Of a DNA stretch of 64,000 bases, positions 1-9,586 are shown one piece after another; position 1 is the stretch's first letter; each line of letters starts with the position of its first letter. Under the pieces are notes generated by a model. The model saw only the letters and a program-made list of their open reading frames with translations. It was not told the origin of the DNA and made no database searches. The position numbers were made by a program, and so were the translations under genes. This stretch comes from Bradyrhizobium sp. WBAH42 (GTDB taxonomy: Bacteria > Pseudomonadota > Alphaproteobacteria > Rhizobiales > Xanthobacteraceae): positions 6,953,001 to 7,017,000 of the forward strand of contig NZ_CP036533.1 of NCBI RefSeq assembly GCF_024585265.1, written 5' to 3'.

Positions 1-197
1 AGTGTTTTTTGATCGGGATCACCGATAATCGGCAATGCGCGCCGCTTTTCCATGTTCAGGATATAGGGTTCGAGCAGATCACGATCGCTCTTCCCTTCCC
101 AGGCTCCGTTGGTATCCTGAGCACGCCAAATCTTGACCAAATCGATGAGGAATGGCGCGTCGACAAGCCTGGCCTGCTGCTCTATTTTTGCGGTCAT
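1..197 (-). CDS. NifX-associated DUF269 protein (partial, N-terminal 65 aa)
   Basis: A reading frame opens at an ATG at 195-197 and runs off the left edge. The peptide starts [16 protein letters not shown] and continues with LVKIWRAQD and [14 protein letters not shown], which resembles the N-terminus of the small NifX-associated (DUF269) proteins that follow nifX in rhizobia. A strong GAGGTGA ribosome site overlaps the stop codon of nifX, only 6 bases upstream, so the two genes are probably translationally coupled. The role of this family in FeMo-cofactor assembly is not settled. Only the first third of the gene is visible, so integrity cannot be judged. Confidence 0.8.
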   Translation of the reverse strand, partial: MTAKIEQQARLVDAPFLIDLVKIWRAQDTNGAWEGKSDRDLLEPYILNMEKRRALPIIGDPDQKT

Positions 198-203
198 ATC
201 ACC

Positions 204-599
204 TCATTCATCAAAGTCGAACGTTCTCCGCTGGTCCTTTGCCATGACCTTGCGCAGCCAGGGAGGTGGTGTGCCCTTCAGCACCCGCTCAAGTTTTTCT
301 AGCAACACCAGAATATTTTCTGGTTTACTCACCTTGATAGGATGAATTTTTTTGGCCACCACTCGCGCAGCCGCTGCACCACCAATGGCAGCGACGTAGA
401 GGATTGCGCAATCCTTGACGGCCTCGATCTTTGGCGCCAACTTATCATCGCTGCCGTCTTCCTTAAGATCGCCCTCAAATTCGATCGCTTCAACAAACAC
501 GTGCCCGCCGGGAGCGACATCGTAGATTGCGATATTCTTTGCCCAACCAAAATGAGCATCGACGCGTCTCAGGTCCTGAGTGGCAAACGCAACTTTCAT
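204..599 (-). CDS. nifX: NifX, FeMo-cofactor biosynthesis carrier protein
   Basis: This 131-residue protein belongs to the NifX/NifB C-terminal-like family of small cofactor-binding proteins. The start MKVAFATQDLRRVDAHFGWA is typical of the family, followed by IAIYDVAPGG and the conserved CAILYVAAIGGAAAARVV segment. NifX is known to bind NifB-co and VK-cluster and pass them to the NifEN scaffold in the cytoplasm. It is the last of the five contiguous nif genes on the minus strand; its start overlaps the 3' end of nifN by 4 bases (ATGA type). Length and motifs look intact. Confidence 0.93.
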   Translation of the reverse strand: MKVAFATQDLRRVDAHFGWAKNIAIYDVAPGGHVFVEAIEFEGDLKEDGSDDKLAPKIEAVKDCAILYVAAIGGAAAARVVAKKIHPIKVSKPENILVLLEKLERVLKGTPPPWLRKVMAKDQRRTFDFDE

Positions 600-2005
600 G
601 CAACCGACCTCTCAGTCGCGCCAGCGGAGCTGCGATAGCCTGGGCATAGTGGCAGTCCGCGCGCAGTTCGCCACCTATCTGGCGTAGGCTGATCGTTTTT
701 GTCGCGATGCGCAATCACGAGATTGGCGATTTCGAAGATCAGATGACGGGTACCACGATAGCCTACTGACAGCTGGTGTCCCGCGCCAAGTCGATCGAAT
801 ATCGGAAAACCTGCACGATAGAACGGCACCTTCAGCCGCGCCGCCGCTTGCCTTCCATGCGAATGCGTGATCAGCAGGTCGCAACACCTCTCTTTGGCAA
901 GGTCTTCCAGATCTTCGAGATCGCCAATGATCACCTCCTTGGTCTGGATCCGCTCGATCACCTCCGACTGAGTAGTCGTCACGGCAACGGTCACCTGCGC
1001 GCCCATTTCGCTCAGCATGTCGGACAAATCGAGCAGAAGGTCTGGCTCAGCACCGATTGCGAGTTTGCGACCGCCAATATGGAAGTGTGCATCCAGCATG
1101 GCATCTGCGAGCTGACTGCGCTGGCGTCGATACTTCAAGGGTATCGGGCGCCCGCTGATCTCGCTCAAAAACGTCATGAACTTATCATTCGGACAGAGAC
1201 CGCACAGCCGCTCGAAGACACGAAAAGGCACGCCGGTCTTTGCCTGCATGACCTCTGCAGCTCGCCGCATCTGCGCGCCGATTGCAATCGTCCAGCCCGC
1301 GCGGCCCATATCCGCAATTTCGCCAACGCCGATGCCACCGATGGTCGTTGGCGTAAACTCATCGGGGATATGCCCATCGAGCGATCCCGCCAGGTCAGGG
1401 AGGAAGGACGGTGACAACCCGAAATCCTCCAGTATGACACGGAGTTCATCAAGATCGCCGGGCGTGAGGTGACATCCCGGCAGAACATTCACCCTCGATG
1501 GATCCCTCAGGCGACTGGCATTTGGCCCATCCACCAGCACCTCCACAATGCGCGCGACAGCCTTCTCCCAGCCGTCCTGGAACGCACCCTTGAAATCAGG
1601 TGTCGAGACGTAAACGAGCGGCAACTTTGCGAGTTGCGGATGCTTGCTCCGGATCAGCTTGAGGTAGGCATCCACATCGTCGCCGTTGGTTTCGGTGACA
1701 CCAGTCGAGCAGATTCCGATGATCTTTGGCTTAGCTCGCTTGTAGATGTTTAGTATCGCCTGCTCGAGGTTCTCATAACCACCAAGTACCGTCGTGACCT
1801 CGCTCATCGCGGTGGTCTGCAGCGGTACAGCCTCTTTGAAATGCCGGACAAAGAGCGTGAGCCCGAAGGATGTGCACCCCTGGGAGCCGTGCAGAAGCGG
1901 CATCGCCCCGCCCAGCCCCATGAAAGCGAATGCGCCGCCGATCGGCTGGCTCATCTTCAGCGGGTTGACAGCGCAGGCTTTTGTTGGCGCCGTGACGATG
2001 GCCAT
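596..2005 (-). CDS. nifN: NifN, nitrogenase cofactor scaffold subunit
   Basis: This 469-residue protein is the beta-like subunit of the NifEN scaffold on which the FeMo-cofactor precursor matures. It is homologous to NifK. Early in the protein, near residue 43, HGSQGCTSFGLTLFVRHF carries the cysteine that helps hold the [4Fe-4S] cluster between NifE and NifN, and GICSTGVTETNGDD follows. The start MAIVTAPTKACAVNPLKMSQ gives the usual family length. It lies 9 bases after nifE and overlaps nifX by 4 bases, so the three are almost certainly one transcript. No frameshift or missing motif was seen. Confidence 0.95.
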   Translation of the reverse strand: MAIVTAPTKACAVNPLKMSQPIGGAFAFMGLGGAMPLLHGSQGCTSFGLTLFVRHFKEAVPLQTTAMSEVTTVLGGYENLEQAILNIYKRAKPKIIGICSTGVTETNGDDVDAYLKLIRSKHPQLAKLPLVYVSTPDFKGAFQDGWEKAVARIVEVLVDGPNASRLRDPSRVNVLPGCHLTPGDLDELRVILEDFGLSPSFLPDLAGSLDGHIPDEFTPTTIGGIGVGEIADMGRAGWTIAIGAQMRRAAEVMQAKTGVPFRVFERLCGLCPNDKFMTFLSEISGRPIPLKYRRQRSQLADAMLDAHFHIGGRKLAIGAEPDLLLDLSDMLSEMGAQVTVAVTTTQSEVIERIQTKEVIIGDLEDLEDLAKERCCDLLITHSHGRQAAARLKVPFYRAGFPIFDRLGAGHQLSVGYRGTRHLIFEIANLVIAHRDKNDQPTPDRWRTARGLPLCPGYRSSAGATERSVA

Positions 2006-2014
2006 GACGCCTCC

Positions 2015-3658
2015 CTACTCTGCGGCCTGTCGCATGGCAGATGGCTCGGACGCCAAGATATCCTCGATACGTCTTTGGCAGCAGCCACCGACCGCATTGG
2101 TATGCTCCCTGACCGCTTCGACGCTCCTCAGGCGATGCGCGTAGATTGCATCCTCGATCGTGCCCAGATCGACCTTGTTGCACATGCAGATCTTCCTGGC
2201 GCGGCGCGACTCTTGGGCGAGCGCCGGATCGGCGAGCGCGGTCGCGGGCGATTGCATCTGCTCCATCGCCTTGGCCAACGCCTCCCATGGCGCCGGTCGA
2301 CGTAGCTGCCTCCACATCGGACTGGAGAGCGAATTATCGATCTCCTCCACCAGCTTGACCATTCCGACATAGCCCATATAGGCGTGGCAACGCTCCTGGT
2401 TGATATCGAGCCAAGGCACCGCCGCTTTCAGCGCGACGAACTGCGACTTGCCGCCCGATAGCATGATGTCCGCTTTTGCGCTCTTTAATATCTCGTACAT
2501 CTCGCGCGGCGTCATATTCTCGATCATATGGGCTTCATGCCCCATGAGCTCTTTAATGCGCTCCTTATCTTCCTCGGTCGATTTTTTCACACTGGTACCG
2601 ACTAACTCAAGCCCGGCTTCCTGGAGTGCCGCAACGACCGACCATGACTTGACGCCGCCGGTCATTAACAATGCTTTTTTGCCTTCGAGCCGTGGCTTAT
2701 ACGGCTCGATCGCACCCCAGGCCCACGCTTCCTCGCGCGCGATCACCGCTTCGGTGCGCCCCAGCAGATCTGTCGGGGCGCCGCGTTCAACCAATAAGCG
2801 GGCAATCTGCCGTAGCGATTCGCTTGAATCTTGAATACCGTAGAAAGACCCCTCGAAGAATGGAATCCCGTAGCGTTGTTCCATCTTGCGTGCGACGTTG
2901 ATCATGGACTTTGAGCACACCAACATCGACGCCCGTGCGCGATGAGATGAAGCGACTTCGCGATATTTGCCGTCGCCTGAGATGCAGCAGAGAATTCGTA
3001 CTCCAAGCTCGTCTAGTAGTGGCTTCACTTGCCAGAGCTCGCCCGAAAGGTTGTATTCTCCGATCAGATTGATGTCGTACGGGGTGGTGTAGTCCGGCTC
3101 TCGTGTACCGATCACATAGTCGAGCAAGGCCTCGCCGGCCAGCTTGTTGCCGAGGTTCTTCGAACCGACGAAGCCCGGAGAATTGATCGGGATCACCGGC
3201 TTTGAGAATCTTCGAGATGCCGCCTTGCAGACTGCGTTGATGTCGTCACCGATCATCGCCGGGATGCAGGTTTGATAAACGAAGATTGCGGACGGATCGT
3301 ACTTGTCGATGATCTCCTTGATCGCCTTGCAAAGCCGCTTCTCGCCTCCGAATACAATATCGGTTTCGCTCAAATCGGTTGTAAATGCGGTGCGCCACAG
3401 ATCCGAGCCGGACGACGCTGCCCCCCGATTGTCCCAGGAATTTCCCTCGCACGCGATCGGACCATGTACCAAGTGAGCCACGTCGGTGAACGGCTGCAGC
3501 GCAACCTTGGCACCATCGAAAGCACAGCCGCCGGCAGCACTACCTGGCCGCAGCTGTTTGGTGCAGCCGTTCCTGCGTTCAACCTCCGACTTACTGCCAT
3601 TCTTGGCGCAGCCCGGCTCGTTGAAGATATCCTGGACCCTGGCCGCTAGTGAACTCAT
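2015..3658 (-). CDS. nifE: NifE, nitrogenase cofactor scaffold subunit
   Basis: NifE is the alpha-like partner of NifN in the FeMo-cofactor scaffold. I start it at the ATG at 3656-3658 (MSSLAARVQDIFNEPGCA), which gives 547 residues, the usual Bradyrhizobium length; an upstream in-frame ATG at 3682 would add eight residues and looks less likely. Cluster-binding segments include GPIACEGNSWDNRG and VYQTCIPAMIGDD. The C-terminal tail of about 80 residues ending CCQRRIEDILASEPS is the extension typical of rhizobial NifE. A gap of about 95 bases separates it from nifK, with no separate promoter visible. Confidence 0.95.
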   Translation of the reverse strand: MSSLAARVQDIFNEPGCAKNGSKSEVERRNGCTKQLRPGSAAGGCAFDGAKVALQPFTDVAHLVHGPIACEGNSWDNRGAASSGSDLWRTAFTTDLSETDIVFGGEKRLCKAIKEIIDKYDPSAIFVYQTCIPAMIGDDINAVCKAASRRFSKPVIPINSPGFVGSKNLGNKLAGEALLDYVIGTREPDYTTPYDINLIGEYNLSGELWQVKPLLDELGVRILCCISGDGKYREVASSHRARASMLVCSKSMINVARKMEQRYGIPFFEGSFYGIQDSSESLRQIARLLVERGAPTDLLGRTEAVIAREEAWAWGAIEPYKPRLEGKKALLMTGGVKSWSVVAALQEAGLELVGTSVKKSTEEDKERIKELMGHEAHMIENMTPREMYEILKSAKADIMLSGGKSQFVALKAAVPWLDINQERCHAYMGYVGMVKLVEEIDNSLSSPMWRQLRRPAPWEALAKAMEQMQSPATALADPALAQESRRARKICMCNKVDLGTIEDAIYAHRLRSVEAVREHTNAVGGCCQRRIEDILASEPSAMRQAAE

Positions 3659-3752
3659 GCTGTTTCCTCTCAGGGCGAACAAATTGCAAAATCAACGACC
3701 ATGCGACCGTGCCATCGCCCATTGCTTGAGCGATGGCACGCGCAGTCGCTCA

Positions 3753-5309
3753 TCAGCGAATGATGTCGAAGCTGTAGTCCGTTTTGCCAAGAACGTTGGT
3801 GTTCTTGTCGATCTCGTCGAAGATCTTGTCCAGGATCTTCACCAGCACGTTCAGGCCGCCCTGATAGCCCCATAGGGGGGAGCGGTGATGATGATGCCGA
3901 TCGAAAATCGGAAAGCCGATGCGGATCAGTGGCGTTCCGGTATCGCGCTCCAGGTACTTCCCGTAGGTGTTGCCAATCAGAAGATCGACCGGCTCGGTAA
4001 ATAGGAGTGAGCGCATATGCCAGAGGTCTCGGCCGGGATAGACTTGGCAGCCCTGTCCAAATGGCGAGCTTGCAAGCAGCGCCTGCATTTTTTCCTGCCA
4101 TGCCTTGTTGCCGTTGGTAGACAGCACATGGGTCGGCTCGGCGCCGAGTTCGAGCAGAAACGCAGCTAACCCATAGCAAAGATCCGGATCGCCATAGATC
4201 GCGAACTTCTTGCCATGAACATGCGCGCTGGAGTCGGCGATGGCGTCCACCAGGCGGCCACGTTCTAGCGCAAGTTGCTCGGGAATCTCCTTGCCGCTGA
4301 GGCGTGACAGCGCGACGATCAAGTCATCCGTTGCAGATAAGCCCACCGGGTAATTGAAGGATACGACGTCCTGCCCATGCTCCGCAACGAATGTCAGCGT
4401 CTTTTCCGTGCACCATTGTTGCATCGAGATAGTCGCCTTGGCATGAATCGCGTTCGCCGCATCCTCCAGCGTCGTACCACCGTCATACATCCGGAATTCG
4501 CCGTCGGTCGGAGTATCAAACACTTCCGAGTTGTCGGCGAGAACCGTATGCTGGATGCCCATCAATTCCAAGACGCGCTTGATCTCGCGAAGGTTTCCAA
4601 CGGTATAGCCATCGAAGCCGCCAATGATGTTGATCGCCCCATTCGGTTTACGCTCAAGCTTCGGCGCTGTCCCGGCCTTGCCGTCCCAAAAGTGCTCCAG
4701 AATGCCCTTGAGCGCATTGTCATAGCCCGTCACGTGGCTACCGACGAACGCCGGCGTGTGGGCGAAGGGCACGTCGAAGTCCGCCGGAACTGAGCCTTTT
4801 TCTTTCGAAGTCTTGATGAAGGCGTTGAGGTCATCGCCGATCACCTCGGCCATGCAGGTTGTGGAAACCGCAATCATCTTGGGCTTGTACATGTTGTAGC
4901 TGTTTGCGAGCCCGTCGATCATGTTGTTCAGACCGCCGAATACGGCAGCGTCTTCCGTCATTGACGAAGAGACACAGGAGCTAGGCTCCTTGAAGTGCCG
5001 CGACAAATGACTGCGGTAATAGGCCACACAGCCTTGCGAGCCGTGGACAAAGGGCAACGTACGCTCAAAGCCAACAGAGGCGAATACCGCGCCAAGCGGC
5101 TGGCACGCCTTGGCTGGATTTACCGCTAGCGCCTCCCGCGCGAAGTTTTTTTCGCGATATTCGGCGGTTTTCGTCCATTCCTTAATACGTTCGACCTCGG
5201 CAGGATGGCGAGGGTTCTCGAATATCTTCTTCTTGGCCAGCATCTGCTGGTATTCTGGACCGCGGAACAGTTCGACATGATCGAGCACGTGCTCGGCACT
5301 CTGCGCCAT
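3753..5309 (-). CDS. nifK: NifK, nitrogenase MoFe protein beta subunit
   Basis: This 518-residue protein is the beta chain of dinitrogenase and shares the P-cluster with NifD. The three expected cysteine segments are present: [20 protein letters not shown] leading into [14 protein letters not shown], then [16 protein letters not shown], then [12 protein letters not shown]. The N-terminus [15 protein letters not shown] matches the family start. It is separated from nifD by a 64-base spacer and from nifE by about 95 bases, in the order nifD-nifK-nifE. It looks intact and functional. Confidence 0.97.
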   Translation of the reverse strand: MAQSAEHVLDHVELFRGPEYQQMLAKKKIFENPRHPAEVERIKEWTKTAEYREKNFAREALAVNPAKACQPLGAVFASVGFERTLPFVHGSQGCVAYYRSHLSRHFKEPSSCVSSSMTEDAAVFGGLNNMIDGLANSYNMYKPKMIAVSTTCMAEVIGDDLNAFIKTSKEKGSVPADFDVPFAHTPAFVGSHVTGYDNALKGILEHFWDGKAGTAPKLERKPNGAINIIGGFDGYTVGNLREIKRVLELMGIQHTVLADNSEVFDTPTDGEFRMYDGGTTLEDAANAIHAKATISMQQWCTEKTLTFVAEHGQDVVSFNYPVGLSATDDLIVALSRLSGKEIPEQLALERGRLVDAIADSSAHVHGKKFAIYGDPDLCYGLAAFLLELGAEPTHVLSTNGNKAWQEKMQALLASSPFGQGCQVYPGRDLWHMRSLLFTEPVDLLIGNTYGKYLERDTGTPLIRIGFPIFDRHHHHRSPLWGYQGGLNVLVKILDKIFDEIDKNTNVLGKTDYSFDIIR

Positions 5310-5373
5310 TGGTGAAATCCTTCACTGTCGTCGAGATTGGTATCGCCTCGGCTTTCCCGAGCGTTGATTTGCT

Positions 5374-6876
5374 TTATTCGGCAGCCTGGAGCTTGGCGCT
5401 CGAAGCTTCCTTCCAGGGGGCCTTCGTTTTCTTCCAAACCGGCGAATTGACCGCCATGTCCATGTCGCGGGCAAAGATCGCGAATCCGTCATAGCCGTGA
5501 TATGGACCCGAATAGTCCCAAGAGTGCATCTGCCGGAACGGCACACCCATCTTTTGAAAAACGTACTTTTCCTTGATACCCGACCCGACAAGGTCAGGCT
5601 GGAGCTTTTCGACAAAGCGCTCGAACTCATAGCCATTGACGTCATCGTAGATAAGCGTGCTGTCCTTCACGTAGTGCTGAGCTGTGCGCTGATAGTCGTC
5701 GTTGTGACCGAACTCGTATCCGGTGCCAATGACTTCCATCCCCAGGTCCTCATATGCGCCGATAACATGACGCGGACGGAGCCCGCCGACGTACAGCATC
5801 ACGGTCTTGCCCTCCAAGCGAGGCCGATATTTAGCGATCACCGCGCTCGCGAGCGGCTGATACTTCTCGATTACCCGCTCGGCGCCTTCCTTGATCTTGT
5901 CGTCGAAATAGCCCGCAATCTTGCGCAATGACTCTGCGATCTTTGATGGCCCGAAGAAATTGTACTCGCACCACGGAATACCGAACTTCTCTTCCATGTG
6001 GCGTGAGATGTAGTTCATTGAACGGTAGCAATGCAGAATGTTGAGCTTTGCCTTCGGCGTTGCTTCGAGCTCAGCGAGTGAGCCGTCGCCGGACCACTGC
6101 GCGATTACCCGCAGACCCATCTCCTCCAGCAGAATTCGGGATGACCAGGCGTCCCCGCCGATATTGTAGTCTCCGATAATCGCAACATCGTACGGCGTCG
6201 GCTCGAACTTGGGTTTGGCATCGTCCTCGAGATGACCGAAAATCCAATCGCGCACCGCATCGTTCGCAATGTGATGGCCCAGTGACTGCGACACGCCCCG
6301 GAAGCCCTCACAACGGACCGGCACGATGGTCTTGCCTCCATACTCCTTGGATTTTGCTCGTGACACGGCTTCGATATCGTCGCCGATCAATCCGATCGGG
6401 CATTCCGATTGGATCGTGACGCCGTTGTTGAGCGGAAACAGCTCTTGGATTTCATCAAGAATTTTGACCAGTTTTTTGTCGCCGCCGAATACGATGTCCT
6501 TTTCCTGGAAGTCGGAGGTGAACTGTAGGGTCACGAAGCTATCGATACCTGTGGTGCCAACGTAATAGTTGCGACGCGAGCCCCACGAATACTGACCGCA
6601 GCCGACGGGGCCGTGGCTGATGTGAACCATGTCCTTGATTGGTCCCCAGACCACCCCCTTTGACCCCGCATAGGCGCAGCCTCTGATCGTCATCACGCCG
6701 GGTATGGATTTGATGTTGGACTTGACGCCGCAGTCTGACTTTCCGGCCTGGTGAACATTGAGGTGCTTGGCACGCCGTTTCGCGGTTTTCTCCGGATAGA
6801 CCCTCAGCACCTCCTCGATCAGCTCTTTGTTGCGAGTCCTGATTTCTGCGATGCTCTGGGTCGTGGCGAGACTCAT
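5374..6876 (-). CDS. nifD: NifD, nitrogenase MoFe protein alpha subunit
   Basis: NifD is the catalytic alpha chain of dinitrogenase and carries the FeMo-cofactor. The open frame extends upstream to 7203, but the start chosen is the ATG at 6874-6876 ([16 protein letters not shown]), which gives 500 residues, the family length. The upstream extension covers the promoter and has no NifD similarity. P-cluster segments [15 protein letters not shown] and [12 protein letters not shown] are present, as is the [16 protein letters not shown] region containing the cofactor-ligand histidine. It is first in the operon, with nifH not adjacent, as is usual in Bradyrhizobium. A sigma-54 promoter lies about 56 bases upstream and a NifA site beyond it. 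Confidence 0.97.
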   Translation of the reverse strand: MSLATTQSIAEIRTRNKELIEEVLRVYPEKTAKRRAKHLNVHQAGKSDCGVKSNIKSIPGVMTIRGCAYAGSKGVVWGPIKDMVHISHGPVGCGQYSWGSRRNYYVGTTGIDSFVTLQFTSDFQEKDIVFGGDKKLVKILDEIQELFPLNNGVTIQSECPIGLIGDDIEAVSRAKSKEYGGKTIVPVRCEGFRGVSQSLGHHIANDAVRDWIFGHLEDDAKPKFEPTPYDVAIIGDYNIGGDAWSSRILLEEMGLRVIAQWSGDGSLAELEATPKAKLNILHCYRSMNYISRHMEEKFGIPWCEYNFFGPSKIAESLRKIAGYFDDKIKEGAERVIEKYQPLASAVIAKYRPRLEGKTVMLYVGGLRPRHVIGAYEDLGMEVIGTGYEFGHNDDYQRTAQHYVKDSTLIYDDVNGYEFERFVEKLQPDLVGSGIKEKYVFQKMGVPFRQMHSWDYSGPYHGYDGFAIFARDMDMAVNSPVWKKTKAPWKEASSAKLQAAE

Positions 6877-6931
6877 CTGATGTCCTTCAAAGGTTAGCTG
6901 TTGCGAGGGCGGCTTCTTGATCCAAGACTTT

Positions 6932-6947
6932 TGCAACCAGCATGCCA
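6932..6947 (-). promoter_or_regulatory. Sigma-54 (-24/-12) promoter of nifDKENX
   Basis: The minus strand reads TGGCATGCTGGTTGCA. GG at -24 and GC at -12 are ten bases apart, which fits the RpoN consensus TGGCAC-N5-TTGCW with one change in the -24 box. It lies about 56 bases before the nifD start. Confidence 0.9.
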
Positions 6948-7016
6948 GCGTCTCCTGAGCACCAAAACCGCAACAATCAAAGCTACTTACCGCACCTCGT
7001 GCGGTGACAAGGCCGT

Positions 7017-7032
7017 TGTTGCGAATCCGACA
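7017..7032 (-). promoter_or_regulatory. NifA upstream activator site for nifD
   Basis: A palindromic TGT-N10-ACA element (TGTTGCGAATCCGACA on the plus strand) lies about 70 bases upstream of the -24 box. Spacing and sequence fit a NifA enhancer site. Confidence 0.85.
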
Positions 7033-7167
7033 TGGCGCTTTCGCAGAGAACTCTTGGTGTGGCCCCGTTCGAAATTGAACAAGGCGAGCTCTGCCTGAAA
7101 TCTCCCACCCGGTTCTGGAGCCTATGCGCGATTGCAGTGCTCTGCGATTGAAGAAAGTCGGCAGCAA

Positions 7168-7190
7168 GGCCGGCTGGCCGGCTGGCCGGC
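7168..7190. repeat. Short tandem repeat (GGCCGGCT, about 2.9 copies)
   Basis: The octamer GGCCGGCT is repeated almost three times head to tail upstream of the nifD NifA site. It is G+C-rich, no function is evident, and it lies between the control region and the sufS relic. Confidence 0.6.
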
Positions 7191-7337
7191 ACAGGCTTAC
7201 CAATGCTTCTATACTTACCTACAGATGCTCGCTTGCTGCGATGATGATGACGTGTACGATCCGAAGCTGCAGAGCTCAACGCGAGCTGCCTTGCCACGTG
7301 AACGCTCGCCAGGTGACGCGAGCAGTTGCCGCGCCCT

Positions 7338-7585
7338 GACAAGGACACGCACAGCACATCGATCTCTTCGCGTGTATTGTAAAGCCCAAGGGACACACGG
7401 CACGTCGCCAGCAGGCCGAAACACTTGAGCAGCGGCATCGCACAGTGCGCCCCGGCCCGCACGGCTAAACCGGCAAGGTCAAGGATGGTGGCAATATCAT
7501 GCGCATGTGTTCTTCACTTCAAACGAAATGATCGACCCTTCTCGGCCGGCGTCCCGATCATGCGCACGAAGTTGATGGCCTGAGC
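7338..7585 (-). pseudogene. Decayed cysteine desulfurase (SufS-like) C-terminal remnant
   Basis: Reading the minus strand in two frames recovers the end of a group II cysteine desulfurase. The first part reads VRMIGTPAEKG then SIISFEVKN. After frame changes and a stop it continues HDIATILDLAGLAVRAGAHC (the active-site-loop region ending AVRAGxHCA), MPLLKCFGLLATCRVSLGLY and NTREEID. In intact SufS proteins these blocks are colinear and in one frame. The N-terminal PLP-binding part is not visible, and the ending is unlike SufS. I read it as a dead relic, unrelated to nifS function, lying between the nifD control region and the XRE-cupin gene. Confidence 0.75.
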
Positions 7586-7748
7586 CCCTCCTCCGGGTAA
7601 GCAACCAGTATCTTCTCGGGCGCGGGTGGAGAATTCCTGCTCGCCGCGCGCCTTGCCCTGGGCGTTCAATGCCCCCCGCAGGAAGTTCATTGTAGTCACG
7701 CCGGAAACTCGACAGGATACTAGAATGCCAGGAACACGCCTTGGCGCC

Positions 7749-8381
7749 TCAACCCGCCGGCGAATCGGTCTGGCGCAGCGTCGTCACCCAGATCACGCGC
7801 GCCACCTGTTGGGTCGGGTTGTCGAACATGTGCGGTACGACGCTCGGAAAACGAAAGCTGTCACGGGCTTCCAGCACATGGGCTTGGTTGTCGAGCCACA
7901 GCCGCAGGCTGCCCGAGAGGATGTAACCTGCCTTCTCGCCGGTGTGCTGCAGGAAGTCGGTGCCGGAGGAGGCGCCGGGGTTGAGCGTGAGCTCGTAGAG
8001 CTCGAGCTGGCCCTTGCCTTCCGTGGTCAGCGCTTCCTTGACGACGCCGCTGGCGGTGAGCCGCAGCAGCCGCCGGCTGCTCTTGCGCACGATATAGCGC
8101 TGCCCATCGGCGGGATCGCTGCTCTCGAAGAAATAGGAGATGGGGACGTCGAGCGCGATGCCGAGCAGGCGCAGCGTGCGGATCGACGGCATGGCGCGTG
8201 CGCGTTCGAGCTGGCTGATCATGCCGGTGGACAGGCCGGTCTTGTTGGCGACGTCCTGGATCGAGAGGCCAGCGCGCTGCCGCAGCAGCCGCACGGTTTC
8301 ACCCAGGCGCTGGTCCACCGCATCGTCAGCTTCGATCGTGGAAGCGTCCTTGGTGCCGTTGGTATAGCCGCGACCATCCAT
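7749..8381 (-). CDS. XRE-family transcriptional regulator with cupin domain
   Basis: This 210-residue protein has an N-terminal helix-turn-helix at about residues 25-85 (RLGETVRLLRQRAGLSIQDV, then TGLSTGMISQLERARAMPSI) and a C-terminal cupin sensor domain at about 120-200 (LYELTLNPGASSGTDFLQHT, then GEKAGYILSGSLRLWLDNQ). XRE-cupin proteins typically repress or activate nearby amino-acid, polyamine or aldehyde metabolism genes after binding a small ligand in the cupin barrel. The neighbours give no clear target: a sufS relic downstream, and a ferredoxin gene 330 bases upstream in the same orientation. Full length and intact; the ligand is unknown. Confidence 0.85.
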   Translation of the reverse strand: MDGRGYTNGTKDASTIEADDAVDQRLGETVRLLRQRAGLSIQDVANKTGLSTGMISQLERARAMPSIRTLRLLGIALDVPISYFFESSDPADGQRYIVRKSSRRLLRLTASGVVKEALTTEGKGQLELYELTLNPGASSGTDFLQHTGEKAGYILSGSLRLWLDNQAHVLEARDSFRFPSVVPHMFDNPTQQVARVIWVTTLRQTDSPAG

Positions 8382-8711
8382 GTCGCTCTCCCATGCATCA
8401 TCTCAGCCTCGGGCTTCGCGCCTCGTGGTTCTGTCATAGTGAAAAGCGGACTCACTCTAACAATGTGGCGACGGCTGTATTTAGTCGTGATGAACTTTTG
8501 TCAGAAAAATTTAGAAGCACTAAAGCCCACTCCTGTCCGTTTGCCGGGGTCTCGGGGCGCGGCGCTCGTTACGTCGCAACACTCTACGAGCGGCTCGCGC
8601 AAGTCACCACGAACTCGAGGCTAGCAAGTGAGAAAAACAGGAGACGGATAGGAAAGGCGGCTGTGTCGATAGCGTCTTCATTATGTTTCGTGCGGGAGCT
8701 TCTCTCGTCGG
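8382..8711. other. Intergenic region, no gene seen
   Basis: This stretch separates the XRE-cupin gene from the ferredoxin gene. It should hold the regulator promoter, but no convincing sigma-54, nod box or FixK-type site was found, and no coding frame resembled a known protein. Confidence 0.5.
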
Positions 8712-8918
8712 CTACCCGACCTTTGCCGGCACGCACGTATCGGGCACCGGGCAAACGACGGCGCATTGTGGCGCGTCAAAATGCCCTTCACATTGGGTAC
8801 ACTGGGACGGATTGATCACATATATGTCGTTCTTCAGGCTGATCGCAGCATTGGGACACTCGAACTCACACGCACCGCAGACGGTGCACTGGGATGCGAT
8901 TATCTTGTAAGCCATCAC
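8712..8918 (-). CDS. fdxN: FdxN-type 2[4Fe-4S] ferredoxin
   Basis: This 68-residue protein carries two [4Fe-4S] motifs: [11 protein letters not shown] with the C-x2-C-x2-C-x3-C pattern, and [17 protein letters not shown] with the C-x2-C-x8-C-x3-C pattern of nif-associated ferredoxins. The start is [10 protein letters not shown] or the second methionine, as in FdxN/FrxA proteins of rhizobia and Rhodobacter. Such ferredoxins are known or proposed to supply electrons for nitrogenase or NifB reactions. Here the gene stands apart from nifB and the nif operon, but has its own NifA-type site and a weak -24/-12 promoter, so it is probably expressed with nif. It ends DTCVPAKVG. Confidence 0.9.
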   Translation of the reverse strand: MMAYKIIASQCTVCGACEFECPNAAISLKNDIYVINPSQCTQCEGHFDAPQCAVVCPVPDTCVPAKVG

Positions 8919-8956
8919 TGCGATTCCATAAAAAAGGTGCGGGACAGCTTCTTGCT

Positions 8957-8972
8957 ATCAAGTCTTGTGCCA
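8957..8972 (-). promoter_or_regulatory. Degenerate sigma-54 promoter upstream of fdxN
   Basis: The minus strand reads TGGCACAAGACTTGAT. The -24 box is perfect; the -12 box has GA instead of GC. It lies 39 bases upstream of the fdxN start and 63 bases from a NifA-type site, so context favours it despite the mismatch. Confidence 0.6.
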
Positions 8973-9034
8973 GACAGTTTGAGCTTGATTCGTCTGGAGT
9001 ATTTTCGATAACGCAAATCGCGGCCTCGACACGC

Positions 9035-9050
9035 TGTCGCAAATCCTACA
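9035..9050 (-). promoter_or_regulatory. NifA upstream activator site for fdxN
   Basis: A TGT-N10-ACA element (TGTCGCAAATCCTACA on the plus strand) lies about 115 bases upstream of fdxN. It resembles the nifD site, including the shared core CGCAAATCC versus GCGAATCCG. Confidence 0.75.
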
Positions 9051-9586
9051 AGGGCGTGGCGGCTTGATCTCGATGCTTTGACTTGCGCATGGTCAATTCA
9101 CATCAATTAGGGATCAGATGAACCAGCTTCGCCAGACTCAGCGGAACGATCTGAGATGCTCCCCAACGCCCGCCGTGCCACGGCTAAGATCGATGCGCCG
9201 CGCGGCATCATAGAGTTCCCCGCCCGTCTAACCCAGAGCGCATCTTGTTGATTCCACTCACCGGGACAGCCGCCGCTTACGCGACAGCATCACGGGCAAC
9301 AACCGGCAGGTCCTCACCAGTCCGCCTCGCCACAGCCAGTCAGAAGGCCGCGGCGGCCGCTCCAGATACAATCACACCCGTGATGCGCGTCCCTCTCGGG
9401 GCCCGCGGGACGCATTTTCAGTTGCCCCGTATTGCCGGTAAACCGGCATTCACATGCGCTTTATGGGGCAAAAGTACACTTTCTCCCCTCGCGCGGGCGG
9501 CTGAAGCCAGGTGTTCGTCTGGTGATCCTCCGTTACGCTTCGCGGTCAGAGTAGATGCCGGCAGCGGTCAGCCGATTAATGTGGGC
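9051..9586. other. Intergenic region between fdxN and ald
   Basis: No gene was recognised. The stretch holds a nested inverted repeat at 9422-9471. Open frames across it show no family resemblance. Confidence 0.5.
9422..9471. repeat. Nested inverted repeat
   Basis: An outer pair TTGCCCC (9422-9428) and GGGGCAA (9465-9471) encloses an inner hairpin TGCCGGT-AA-ACCGGCA (9433-9448). All arms are perfect. No T-run follows, so this is not an ordinary intrinsic terminator. It may be a protein-binding site or a structured RNA. Confidence 0.6.

Noticed and set aside
6877..7203. 109-residue N-terminal extension of NifD
   Set aside because: It covers the -24/-12 promoter and NifA site and is absent from NifD proteins.
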